Source: an uncultured Fusobacteriaceae bacterium (GTDB taxonomy: Bacteria; Fusobacteriota; Fusobacteriia; Fusobacteriales; Fusobacteriaceae). From it: a DNA stretch of 13,669 bases. The notes beneath the pieces are model-generated. The model searched no databases. It was not told where the DNA came from and saw nothing but the letters and a program-made list of their open reading frames with translations. Made by a program: the position numbers and the translations under genes. The stretch covers positions 1-13,669 of the forward strand of contig CAMTJB010000008.1 in NCBI GenBank assembly GCA_947072715.1. The letters are read 5' to 3'. This document shows, piece after piece, positions 7,358 through 13,669 of this stretch (within the stretch, counting starts at the first letter, position 1; every line of letters starts with the position of its first letter).

Positions 7358-7393
7358 TGTTTTTATACCATTTTAAATCATTAAATTACCTTG
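7358..7393 (+). promoter_or_regulatory. Putative second PocR/AraC operator facing the regulator/dehydratase operon
   Basis: On the plus strand TACC occurs at 7366-7369 and 7387-7390, again 21 bp apart. The spacer shares ATTTTAAA with the dhaT-facing operator, the distal box is preceded by a T-rich TGTTTTTA, and the proximal box again ends TTACCTTG. It is therefore an inverted, weaker copy of the operator at 7294-7328. Confidence 0.55.
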
Positions 7394-7419
7394 CCTTAGT
7401 GACGATTTCTTGATAACAT
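7391..7419 (+). promoter_or_regulatory. Candidate promoter of the regulator/glycerol dehydratase operon
   Basis: TTGCCT (7391-7396), a 17-base spacer and TAACAT (7414-7419) lie directly behind the proximal TACC box. Both elements are weak, fitting an activator-dependent promoter. The transcript would start near 7426, with a leader of about 77 bases before the regulator ATG. Confidence 0.4.
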
Positions 7420-7502
7420 TCATTATATACACATAAATATTAAAAACAGTACAATAAAAATATTTATAAAAGAACAAAAAATAATCATAAGTTGGTGAAA
7501 AA

Positions 7503-8411
7503 ATGCTCCATAATTATAAAGATGAATTAGAAATAATACAGAAAGAAATAACTGATATAACCAAATTAGCTATTGTTATAGTAGATTCTTTTGGTAATTA
7601 TGTCACTCAAAAAGATAATTATTCTGAATTTTGTTCATCATTTAGAAAAAATAAAGAACTTAGTTATCTTTGTAAAAAATGTGATATTAAAGCTATCAAT
7701 CAAGCTTTTTCTTCTTCTAAACCATATATTTATAAATGCCATTCTGGTTTAATAGATATTGCAGTTCCTCTTATTTATGAAGATAAATATATAGGAGCTA
7801 TTTTAGTAGGACAAGCAATTTTAAAAGATACTTCCATTTTAAGTGTTGATAAAATTTTAAATGATAATGCTGGAAAAAATATTGATATGAGATTTTTTAT
7901 CAATAGTTATGCAAATTTAAAAAAATTATCCTACCCAGAACTTACCAGCATTGCTAATATGGTTTACTATACAAGCTTCTATATAATTGATAGTATAAAA
8001 AGCAAAAGATGGTTTAATCACGATATAAATAACAACCTTAATCATAACATAGGAAAAGTTGAACTTCTTAACTCACCAATAGAGCTAGCAATTGAATATA
8101 TAAAAAATAATTTAAATGAAAACATAAAATTGCAAACCTTAGCTACTCTTTGTAATTTTAGTGTCTCTCACTTCAGTCGGATTTTTAAAAAAGAAGTTGG
8201 AAAAACATTAAAAGAATATGTAAATATAAAAAAATTAGAAAAAGCAAAATATCTTCTTGAATCAACCAATGACTCTATATGCCAAATATCCGAAGAACTT
8301 GGTCTTGAAGATTCTAGTTATTTTACTAAAGTTTTTAAAAAATATGAAGGGATATGCCCTAAAAAATATAGAGAAAGCTTTGAAAAAACAAATAAAATAG
8401 AAATTTTTTAA
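7503..8411 (+). CDS. PocR-domain AraC-family transcriptional regulator of the glycerol regulon
   Basis: The 302-residue protein has two parts. The N-terminal PocR sensory domain (about 5-165) shows the family's ligand-pocket sequence, including C44, CKKC at 57-60, YKCHSGLIDIAVPL around C79-H80, and YIGAILVGQ. In the cobalamin/propanediol regulator PocR this domain senses a diol. Here glycerol or a pathway intermediate is the likely ligand (inference). The C-terminal AraC DNA-binding domain (about 191-292) has two helix-turn-helix units near 209-233 and 248-273, followed by the usual YEGICPKKYR end. The ribosome site is weak (GGTGA, 5 bases before ATG). It is the first gene of the dehydratase operon, 18 bases before the next gene, and divergent from dhaT. 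It probably activates both directions and itself through the TACC boxes in the gap. Confidence 0.9.
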   Translation: MLHNYKDELEIIQKEITDITKLAIVIVDSFGNYVTQKDNYSEFCSSFRKNKELSYLCKKCDIKAINQAFSSSKPYIYKCHSGLIDIAVPLIYEDKYIGAILVGQAILKDTSILSVDKILNDNAGKNIDMRFFINSYANLKKLSYPELTSIANMVYYTSFYIIDSIKSKRWFNHDINNNLNHNIGKVELLNSPIELAIEYIKNNLNENIKLQTLATLCNFSVSHFSRIFKKEVGKTLKEYVNIKKLEKAKYLLESTNDSICQISEELGLEDSSYFTKVFKKYEGICPKKYRESFEKTNKIEIF

Positions 8412-8429
8412 AATTAGGAGGATTTAAAA

Positions 8430-8846
8430 ATGTTAAAAGTAAAAACAACACACCAAATTACACTGGAAAGTGCTAAATTAATGGGTGAAAAGGCTTTGGA
8501 AAAAGCAAAAGAAATAAATGTTCCTATAGTTTTTTCTGTAGTTGATGCTGGTGGTAATCTTCTACTTCTTGAAAGAATGGATGGAGCTTTTGTTACAAGT
8601 ATTGACATATCAATCAATAAAGCTTTTACTGCTTGTTCTATAAAGCAAGAAACACAAAATTTAAGTGAAGTAGTGCTACCAGGAAATTCTCTATACGGTT
8701 TAAATATAACTAATGGTGGAAGAATAATAACTTTCGGTGGTGGAATTCCTATCATTTTTAAAGGAGAAATAGTTGGTGCTGTTGGAGTTAGTGGTGGAAC
8801 AGTGGAAGAAGATATATGTATAGCAAAAGCATCGTTAGAAATATAA
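8430..8846 (+). CDS. GlcG/HbpS (DUF336) family protein in the glycerol dehydratase operon
   Basis: This soluble single-domain protein of 138 residues spans the whole GlcG/HbpS-like fold. It has an N-terminal helix of ITLESAKLMGEKALEKAKE type, VPIVFSVVDAGGNLLLLERMDGA (about 31-53), a SIDISINKAFTAC helix, and the C-terminal GGGIPI...GEIVGAVGVSGGTVEED signature (about 108-132). An AGGAGG site stands 8 bases before the ATG. Members occur in pdu and dha clusters, including as the C-terminal part of PduO and as a small orf near dhaT in enterobacteria. Heme or corrinoid binding has been shown or proposed for relatives. By context it may help handle cobalamin for the dehydratase, which is inference. 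It does not contain an adenosyltransferase domain. Family is sure; function is not. Confidence 0.85.
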   Translation: MLKVKTTHQITLESAKLMGEKALEKAKEINVPIVFSVVDAGGNLLLLERMDGAFVTSIDISINKAFTACSIKQETQNLSEVVLPGNSLYGLNITNGGRIITFGGGIPIIFKGEIVGAVGVSGGTVEEDICIAKASLEI

Positions 8847-8864
8847 AATATTGGGGTGAATAAA

Positions 8865-10529
8865 TTGAGATCAAAAAGATTTGAAGTATTAGAACAACGT
8901 CCAGTTAATAAAGATGGATTTATTGGAGAATGGAAAGAAGAAGGTCTTATTGCAATGGAAAGTCCATTGGATCCTAAATCTAGTTTGAAAATGGAAAATG
9001 GTAAAATTATAGAATTAGATGGAAAAAATAGAAAAGATTTTGATATGATAGATAGATTTATTGCAGATTATGCCATAGATTTAGATAGAGCAGAACTTGC
9101 CATGAGTATCCCTTCAATTGATATAGCTAAAAAACTAGTTAATATCAATGTATCAAGGGATGAAATTCTTAAAGTTACAACAGCAATCACGCCTGCTAAA
9201 ATTATAGAAGTAGTAGCACATATGAACGTTGTAGAAATGATGATGGCTGTTCAAAAGATGAGAGCTAGAAAAACGCCTTCCAATCAATGTCATGTTACAA
9301 ACCTAAGAGATAATCCTGTTCAAATTGCAGCAGATGCAGCAGAAGCTGCTGTTAGAGGTTTTGACGAACAAGAAACAACAGTGGGAATAGTGCGTTATGC
9401 TCCATTTAATGCAATTGCAATTTTTGTTGGTTCTCAAGTGGGAAGAGGTGGAATTTTAACTCAATGTTCTGTTGAAGAAGCTACTGAGCTAGAACTAGGA
9501 ATGAAAGGATTTACAAGTTATGCAGAGACTGTTTCTGTATATGGTACAGAACAAGTATTTACAGATGGAGACGATACTCCTTGGTCAAAAGCCTTCCTTG
9601 CTTCAGCTTATGCTTCAAGAGGACTAAAAATGAGATTTACATCAGGAACAGGTTCTGAAGCTCTTATGGGTTATTCAGAAGGAAAATCTATGCTTTACTT
9701 AGAAGCTAGATGTATATACATAACTAGAGGAGCTGGAGTTCAAGGTTTACAAAATGGTTCAGTTAGTTGTATTGGAATGCCTGGTTCTTTACCTGGAGGA
9801 ATAAGAGCTGTTCTTGCTGAAAATCTTATTGCTATGCTACTTGACTTAGAATGTGCTTCTGCAAATGACCAAACATTCTCTCATTCAGATATAAGAAGAA
9901 CTGCTAGAACTCTTATGCAAATGCTTCCAGGAACAGATTTTATCTTCTCTGGATACAGTGCGGTTCCTAACTATGATAATATGTTCGCTGGTTCTAATTT
10001 TGATGCTGAAGACTTTGATGACTATAATATACTTCAAAGAGATTTAAAAATTGATGGTGGATTAAGACCAGTTTCTGAAGAGGAAATAATTAAAATAAGA
10101 AATAAAGCTGCAAGAGCTATTCAAGGTATGTTTAAAGAGTTATCACTTCCTGAAATTACTGATGAAGAAGTAACTGCTGCAACATATGCACACGGTAGTA
10201 AAGATATGCCTGATAGAAATGTTGTAGAAGACTTAAAAGCTGCTGAAGAGCTATTAAAAAGAGGTATTACTGGAATAGATCTTGTAAAAGCTTTGAGTAA
10301 AAGTGGATTCGATGATGTAGCTACAAATGTTTTAAATATGTTAAAACAAAGAGTCTCAGGAGATTACCTTCAAACCTCAGCAATTATAGATAAAGACTTT
10401 AAAATAGTTAGTGCTATAAATAACAAAAATGACTATATGGGTCCTGGAAGCGGTTATAGGATGAGTGAAGAAAGATGGCAAGAAATACAAAATATTCCAA
10501 CAGCAATTAAACCAGAAAGTATAGAATAG
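8865..10529 (+). CDS. dhaB: Glycerol dehydratase large (alpha) subunit, coenzyme B12-dependent
   Basis: The catalytic subunit dehydrates glycerol to 3-hydroxypropionaldehyde by an adenosylcobalamin radical mechanism in an alpha2-beta2-gamma2 complex. I use the TTG at 8865, 6 bases after a GGGGTG ribosome site that also contains an in-frame GTG (8856). The protein then begins MRSKRFEVLEQRPVN, is 554 residues long (Klebsiella DhaB: 555), and lines up with diol/glycerol dehydratase active-site numbering: Gln141, His143, Glu170, Glu221, Gln296, Ser301, Asp335 and Ser362 are all present. Highly conserved blocks include MRARKTPSNQCHVTN, SYAETVSVYGTE, SGTGSEALMGYSE and ANDQTFSHSDIRRTAR. It is followed by the medium and small subunit genes at 15 and 1 base spacing. 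Propanediol could also be used as substrate; DhaT nearby favours glycerol. This is the B12 enzyme, not the glycyl-radical DhaB1 of Clostridium butyricum. Confidence 0.96.
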   Translation: MRSKRFEVLEQRPVNKDGFIGEWKEEGLIAMESPLDPKSSLKMENGKIIELDGKNRKDFDMIDRFIADYAIDLDRAELAMSIPSIDIAKKLVNINVSRDEILKVTTAITPAKIIEVVAHMNVVEMMMAVQKMRARKTPSNQCHVTNLRDNPVQIAADAAEAAVRGFDEQETTVGIVRYAPFNAIAIFVGSQVGRGGILTQCSVEEATELELGMKGFTSYAETVSVYGTEQVFTDGDDTPWSKAFLASAYASRGLKMRFTSGTGSEALMGYSEGKSMLYLEARCIYITRGAGVQGLQNGSVSCIGMPGSLPGGIRAVLAENLIAMLLDLECASANDQTFSHSDIRRTARTLMQMLPGTDFIFSGYSAVPNYDNMFAGSNFDAEDFDDYNILQRDLKIDGGLRPVSEEEIIKIRNKAARAIQGMFKELSLPEITDEEVTAATYAHGSKDMPDRNVVEDLKAAEELLKRGITGIDLVKALSKSGFDDVATNVLNMLKQRVSGDYLQTSAIIDKDFKIVSAINNKNDYMGPGSGYRMSEERWQEIQNIPTAIKPESIE

Positions 10530-10544
10530 GAGAGGAAACCCATA

Positions 10545-11108
10545 ATGGAAATAATTTTAAAAGAAAATGGAGAAGCTAAAAAAGGTATAAAATTAGAAGA
10601 GGTTGTTATTGGAATTGCACCTGCATTTAAAAAATTCCAACATAAAACAATAGTTGATGTTCCACATGATGAAGTTTTAATGGAACTTATAGCAGGAATA
10701 GAAGAAGAAGGATTAATTGCTAGAATAGTTAGAGTTAATAGAACATCTGATGTATGTTTCATTGCAAATGATGTAGCTAAATTAAGTGGTTCTGGTATTG
10801 GAATAGGTATTCAATCAAAAGGAACAACAGTAATTCATCAGAAAGATTTACTGCCTTTAAATAACTTAGAATTATTTCCACAATCACCCTTACTTACACC
10901 TGCAATTTTTAGAATGATAGGTAAAAATGCTGCAAGATATGCCAAAGGAGAGTCTCCTAATCCAGTTCCAGTGGCTAGTGACCAGATGGCCAGACCTAAA
11001 TATCAAGCAAAAGCTGCACTTCTTCATATAAAAGAAACAAAACACGTTATAGAAGATGGGAAACCTACCGAACTAACTTATGAATTTCAATTTAAAGGAG
11101 CTAACTAA
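10545..11108 (+). CDS. dhaC: Glycerol dehydratase medium (beta) subunit
   Basis: This 187-residue subunit binds the lower face of the adenosylcobalamin together with the alpha subunit. Conserved blocks include [18 protein letters not shown] (about 19-36), [63 protein letters not shown] (about 66-111), [19 protein letters not shown] and [12 protein letters not shown] near the end. The length is like Klebsiella DhaC (194). It lacks the longer N-terminal extension of PduD that goes with microcompartment-targeted diol dehydratase. A GGAGAGG ribosome site precedes the ATG. It starts 15 bases after dhaB and is followed almost directly by dhaE, so the subunits are translated from one message. Confidence 0.95.
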   Translation: MEIILKENGEAKKGIKLEEVVIGIAPAFKKFQHKTIVDVPHDEVLMELIAGIEEEGLIARIVRVNRTSDVCFIANDVAKLSGSGIGIGIQSKGTTVIHQKDLLPLNNLELFPQSPLLTPAIFRMIGKNAARYAKGESPNPVPVASDQMARPKYQAKAALLHIKETKHVIEDGKPTELTYEFQFKGAN

Positions 11109-11109
11109 A

Positions 11110-11535
11110 ATGACAAACAAAAATATAGACCCCAATTTAGATTATCCTCTTGGGGAAAAAAGACAAGAATGGCTGAAAACTCCCACTGGTAAATCCATTG
11201 GAGAAATAACATTAGAAGCTGTTTTAAATGGAAATATTAAACCAGAAGACATAAGAATTTCTGCTGAAACATTATTACTTCAAGGAGAAATTGCTACAAA
11301 ATCTAACAGAGCTACCATGACTAAAAACTTTCAACGTGCAAGTGAACTAGTTGCTGTTCCTGATGAAAGAATTTTAGAAATATATAACGCTTTAAGACCT
11401 AATAGATCTTCTAAAGAAGAACTACTTGAAATTGCAAATGAATTAGAGCATAAATATTCTGCAAAAGTAAATGCTGATTTTTTAAGAGAAGCAGCTGAAA
11501 CTTATGAAGAAAGAGGAAAACTTAGAAAAATTTAA
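11110..11535 (+). CDS. dhaE: Glycerol dehydratase small (gamma) subunit
   Basis: This small structural subunit of the dehydratase hexamer has 141 residues from the ATG at 11110, exactly the Klebsiella DhaE length. The frame is open farther upstream (ATG at 11080). That start lies inside dhaC and adds residues not found in relatives, whereas AAAGGAG stands 9 bases before 11110. Family sequence: DYPLGEKRQEWLKTPTGKSIGEITLEAVLNG (about 11-41), IRISAETLLLQGEIA, LVAVPDERILEIYNALRP and FLREAAETYEERG at the end. It lacks the N-terminal extension of PduE. It begins one base after the dhaC stop and ends 12 bases before dhaF. Confidence 0.95.
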   Translation: MTNKNIDPNLDYPLGEKRQEWLKTPTGKSIGEITLEAVLNGNIKPEDIRISAETLLLQGEIATKSNRATMTKNFQRASELVAVPDERILEIYNALRPNRSSKEELLEIANELEHKYSAKVNADFLREAAETYEERGKLRKI

Positions 11536-11547
11536 AAGGATTAAAAT

Positions 11548-13365
11548 ATGAAAATTATAGTAGGTGTTGATATTGGAAATGCAACAACTGAAGTTGCACT
11601 AGCTAAAATTGAAAATAATAATGTGATTTTTTTGGCTAGTAATCTCCATAAAACAACTGGATTAAAAGGTACCAAAGAAAATATAACAGGAATAAAATTA
11701 GCCATAGAAGGAGCTCTTATAAAAGCTAACCTTAATATGTCACAAGTTTCCTTAATCAGAATAAATGAAGCTACTCCTGTAATTGGAGATGTATCTATGG
11801 AAACTATCTCTGAAACAATAATCACAGAATCTACAATGATTGGACACAATCCGTCTACTCCTGGAGGTATTGGACTAGGAGTAGGTGAAACAATATATTT
11901 AGAAGATATATTAAAAAATGGTGATATTAAAAAAGATTATATAATTATTGTTAAAGATAACTTTAATTTCCTTGAAACTGTTAAAATTATTAATAGTGCA
12001 ACTGAGTTAAATTTTAAAGTTAAAGGTGCTATTATAAAAAAAGATGATGGGGTTTTAATAAATAATAGACTCTCTATAAAAATTCCAATAGTAGATGAAG
12101 TTTCTCTTATAGAAAAAATTCCAATAGGAATGAAAGCAGCTATAGAAGTTGCTCCCAAAGGAAAAGTTGTCACTCATATTTCTAACCCCTATGGAATTGC
12201 TACTATATTTTCTTTAACATCTGAGGAAACTAAAAAAATTGTTCCTATCTCTAAAGCTCTTATTGGAAATAGATCTGGAGTTGTTATTAAAACACCACAA
12301 GGGGATGTAAAGGAAATAGTTATCCCTGCTGGTAAAATACAAGTTATAGGAAAATATAGAAGTGATGAAGTGGCAATAGAAGATGGTGCAAAAAAAATAA
12401 TGAACTCTCTTTCTTCTGTTGGTGAAATACAAGATATCAATGGAGAAGCTGGAACTAATATTGGTGGTATGTTAAAAAGAGTAAAAACAATTATGGCTAA
12501 CTTTAGTAATGAATCTATAGATAATATAAAAATAAAAGATATTTTAGCAGTTGATACATTTGTCCCTCAAAAAATAAGTGGTGGTTTAGCTCAAGAATTT
12601 ATGTTTGAAAATGCTGTTGGAATTGCTGCAATGGTGAATACTCAAAAAAATCAAATGAGTGCAATTGCATCCCTTATAGAAGAAACTCTAGGAGTACCAG
12701 TAGAGGTTGGCGGTGTAGAGGCTGATATGTCCATTAGAGGTGCTCTTAGCACACCAGGTACCAGTAAACCTCTTGTTATTATTGATATTGGTGCAGGGTC
12801 AACCGATGCATGTTCAATTGATAGAAATGGTATTAAAAATTTGGTGCATCTAGCTGGCGCAGGAAATATGGTTACCCTTCTTATTCAAAAAGAATTGGGA
12901 CTTGAAGATTTTTATCTAGCCGAAGATATAAAAAAATACTCTTTGGCTAAAGTTGAATCTCTTTTCCATATAAGATATGAAGATGGAAGTGTTGAATTTT
13001 TTGAAAAACCTCTCTCTCCTAAAGTATTTGCTAAAATTGTTTTGCTTAAAGATAATAATCTTATTCCAATAGATTTAAATCTATCATTAGAAAAAATAAA
13101 GTTTATTAGAAGAGAAGCTAAAAGAAAAGTATTTCTAACCAACACTCTTAGAGCGCTTAAAATAATTTCCCCTACAAAAAATTTGAGAGATTATGAATTT
13201 GTAGTTATTGTAGGTGGCTCTGCACTGGATTTTGAAATTTCAGAGATGATTACAGACTCTCTATCTCATTATGGTATTGTTGCTGGGTGTGGTAATATAA
13301 GAGGAACTGAAGGACCACGTAACGCTGTTGCAACAGGACTTATTTTGGGTGGTAACTATGAATAA
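11548..13365 (+). CDS. dhaF: Glycerol dehydratase reactivase large subunit (DhaF/GdrA/DdrA family)
   Basis: This ATP-driven chaperone releases damaged cobalamin from inactivated dehydratase so that fresh coenzyme can bind. The 605-residue length matches Klebsiella GdrA (607). The actin/Hsp70-like nucleotide site is visible: phosphate-1 loop VGVDIGNATTEVA (about 5-17), phosphate-2 VIIDIGAGSTDACS (about 409-422), and an adenosine-type FVVIVGGSALDFEISEMI (about 551-568). Between the loops are INEATPVIGDVSMET, STPGGIGLGVGET and LAVDTFVPQKISGGLAQEFMFENAVGIAAMV blocks typical of the family. A weak AAAGGA site precedes the ATG by about 8 bases. Its end overlaps the start of dhaG by 8 bases, so the two subunits are probably translationally coupled. 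No disruption seen. Confidence 0.95.
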   Translation: MKIIVGVDIGNATTEVALAKIENNNVIFLASNLHKTTGLKGTKENITGIKLAIEGALIKANLNMSQVSLIRINEATPVIGDVSMETISETIITESTMIGHNPSTPGGIGLGVGETIYLEDILKNGDIKKDYIIIVKDNFNFLETVKIINSATELNFKVKGAIIKKDDGVLINNRLSIKIPIVDEVSLIEKIPIGMKAAIEVAPKGKVVTHISNPYGIATIFSLTSEETKKIVPISKALIGNRSGVVIKTPQGDVKEIVIPAGKIQVIGKYRSDEVAIEDGAKKIMNSLSSVGEIQDINGEAGTNIGGMLKRVKTIMANFSNESIDNIKIKDILAVDTFVPQKISGGLAQEFMFENAVGIAAMVNTQKNQMSAIASLIEETLGVPVEVGGVEADMSIRGALSTPGTSKPLVIIDIGAGSTDACSIDRNGIKNLVHLAGAGNMVTLLIQKELGLEDFYLAEDIKKYSLAKVESLFHIRYEDGSVEFFEKPLSPKVFAKIVLLKDNNLIPIDLNLSLEKIKFIRREAKRKVFLTNTLRALKIISPTKNLRDYEFVVIVGGSALDFEISEMITDSLSHYGIVAGCGNIRGTEGPRNAVATGLILGGNYE

Positions 13366-13669
13366 ATCTAGTATACTAATCTATTGCTCTACTTCCATAA
13401 ATAAAGATACTATCCAGGAAATACTTTGGGGTATTGAAGAGGAAGAGATTCCTTACTCATTAAATTTTACAAATTTAAATATTATTCCAAAAGAAATTTA
13501 TACAAATAGTTCTTTAGAAGTTGGAATATGCATAAATAATAATGGGGATATCTTCTTAAATTCTAGAAAATACCAAGGAGAGTATATCTTTAAAAAAACT
13601 ATTTACAACAATAGTCTCTCTCTTAGAACATTTGGTAACAATAGTGCTAGATTGGTAAAAGGTCTTTAT
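13358..13669 (+). CDS. dhaG: Glycerol dehydratase reactivase small subunit, partial (3' end beyond window)
   Basis: An ATG at 13358 lies inside the end of dhaF in another frame, giving an 8-base overlap. The frame stays open for 104 codons to the right edge. The product begins MNKSSILIYCST, then has ILWGIEEEEIPYSL (like ELCWGLEEQGVP in Klebsiella GdrB), LEVGICINNNGDIF, and near the edge SLRTFGNNSARLVKGLY, matching LRTLGANAGQLVK of GdrB. GdrB is about 117 residues, so only about a dozen are missing. This subunit binds DhaF and displaces the dehydratase medium subunit during reactivation. Having dhaG directly after dhaF is the pduGH/ddrAB-like order, unlike Klebsiella where the two genes are apart. 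Confidence 0.88.
   Translation, partial: MNKSSILIYCSTSINKDTIQEILWGIEEEEIPYSLNFTNLNIIPKEIYTNSSLEVGICINNNGDIFLNSRKYQGEYIFKKTIYNNSLSLRTFGNNSARLVKGLY

Noticed and set aside
7420..7502. Riboswitch in the leader of the regulator operon
   Set aside because: The leader is only about 80 bases, AT-rich, and shows no cobalamin-box or other known aptamer pattern that I can recognise.
11541..12440. Several open frames on the minus strand
   Set aside because: They lie opposite the clearly coding dhaF gene and arise from its AT-rich codon pattern.

Overview
The window is strongly AT-rich DNA from an anaerobic, low-GC bacterium, most likely a member of the Clostridia or Fusobacteriota. I cannot separate these two from the sequence alone. 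The grounds are heavy AGA and AT-ending codons, strong AGGAGG-type ribosome sites, a selenoprotein-based Grd (glycine/sarcosine/betaine reductase) module, and an oxygen-sensitive-lifestyle pathway for B12-dependent glycerol reduction to 1,3-propanediol.

Left part (1-5361, minus strand). A partial BglG/Mga-like regulator runs off the left edge (1-980). After a bidirectional terminator comes an operon read right to left: grdX (5361-4987), a GrdE-type pyruvoyl proprotein (4920-3634), a GrdB-type selenoprotein (3610-2303) and a ten-helix YkvI-like permease (2276-1185). The selenoprotein gene has an in-frame UGA at 2558-2560 and a hairpin just behind it, so an ordinary gene finder would break it in two. 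The module has the substrate-specific B component and a permease but no grdA, grdC/grdD or thioredoxin genes, so its substrate is open. A near-consensus promoter (TTGACA-N17-TATACT) drives it.

Middle (5549-6072, plus strand). A small membrane-anchored rhodanese has its own promoter and a perfect bidirectional terminator shared with dhaT.

Right part (6072-13669). This is a glycerol-to-1,3-propanediol regulon. dhaT (minus) is divergent from an operon (plus) that encodes a PocR-AraC regulator, a GlcG/HbpS-like protein, the three glycerol dehydratase subunits (DhaB, DhaC, DhaE), and the two reactivase subunits (DhaF, and DhaG cut by the right edge). The 273-bp divergent gap carries what looks like the regulator's operator in duplicate. 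In each arm two TACC boxes lie 21 bp apart, and the proximal box abuts a TTG-type -35. The arms point toward dhaT and toward the regulator operon.

Working together: glycerol dehydratase makes 3-hydroxypropionaldehyde, DhaT reduces it with NADH, and DhaF/DhaG swap out damaged cobalamin. The Grd module, with components encoded elsewhere, would reduce a glycine-like amine, so both halves of the window look like electron sinks for fermentation. Several genes start with TTG or GTG; ribosome sites, promoter position and family alignment fix those starts. No gap longer than 300 bases lacks a gene. I saw no RNA genes, insertion sequences, CRISPR arrays or microcompartment shell genes.
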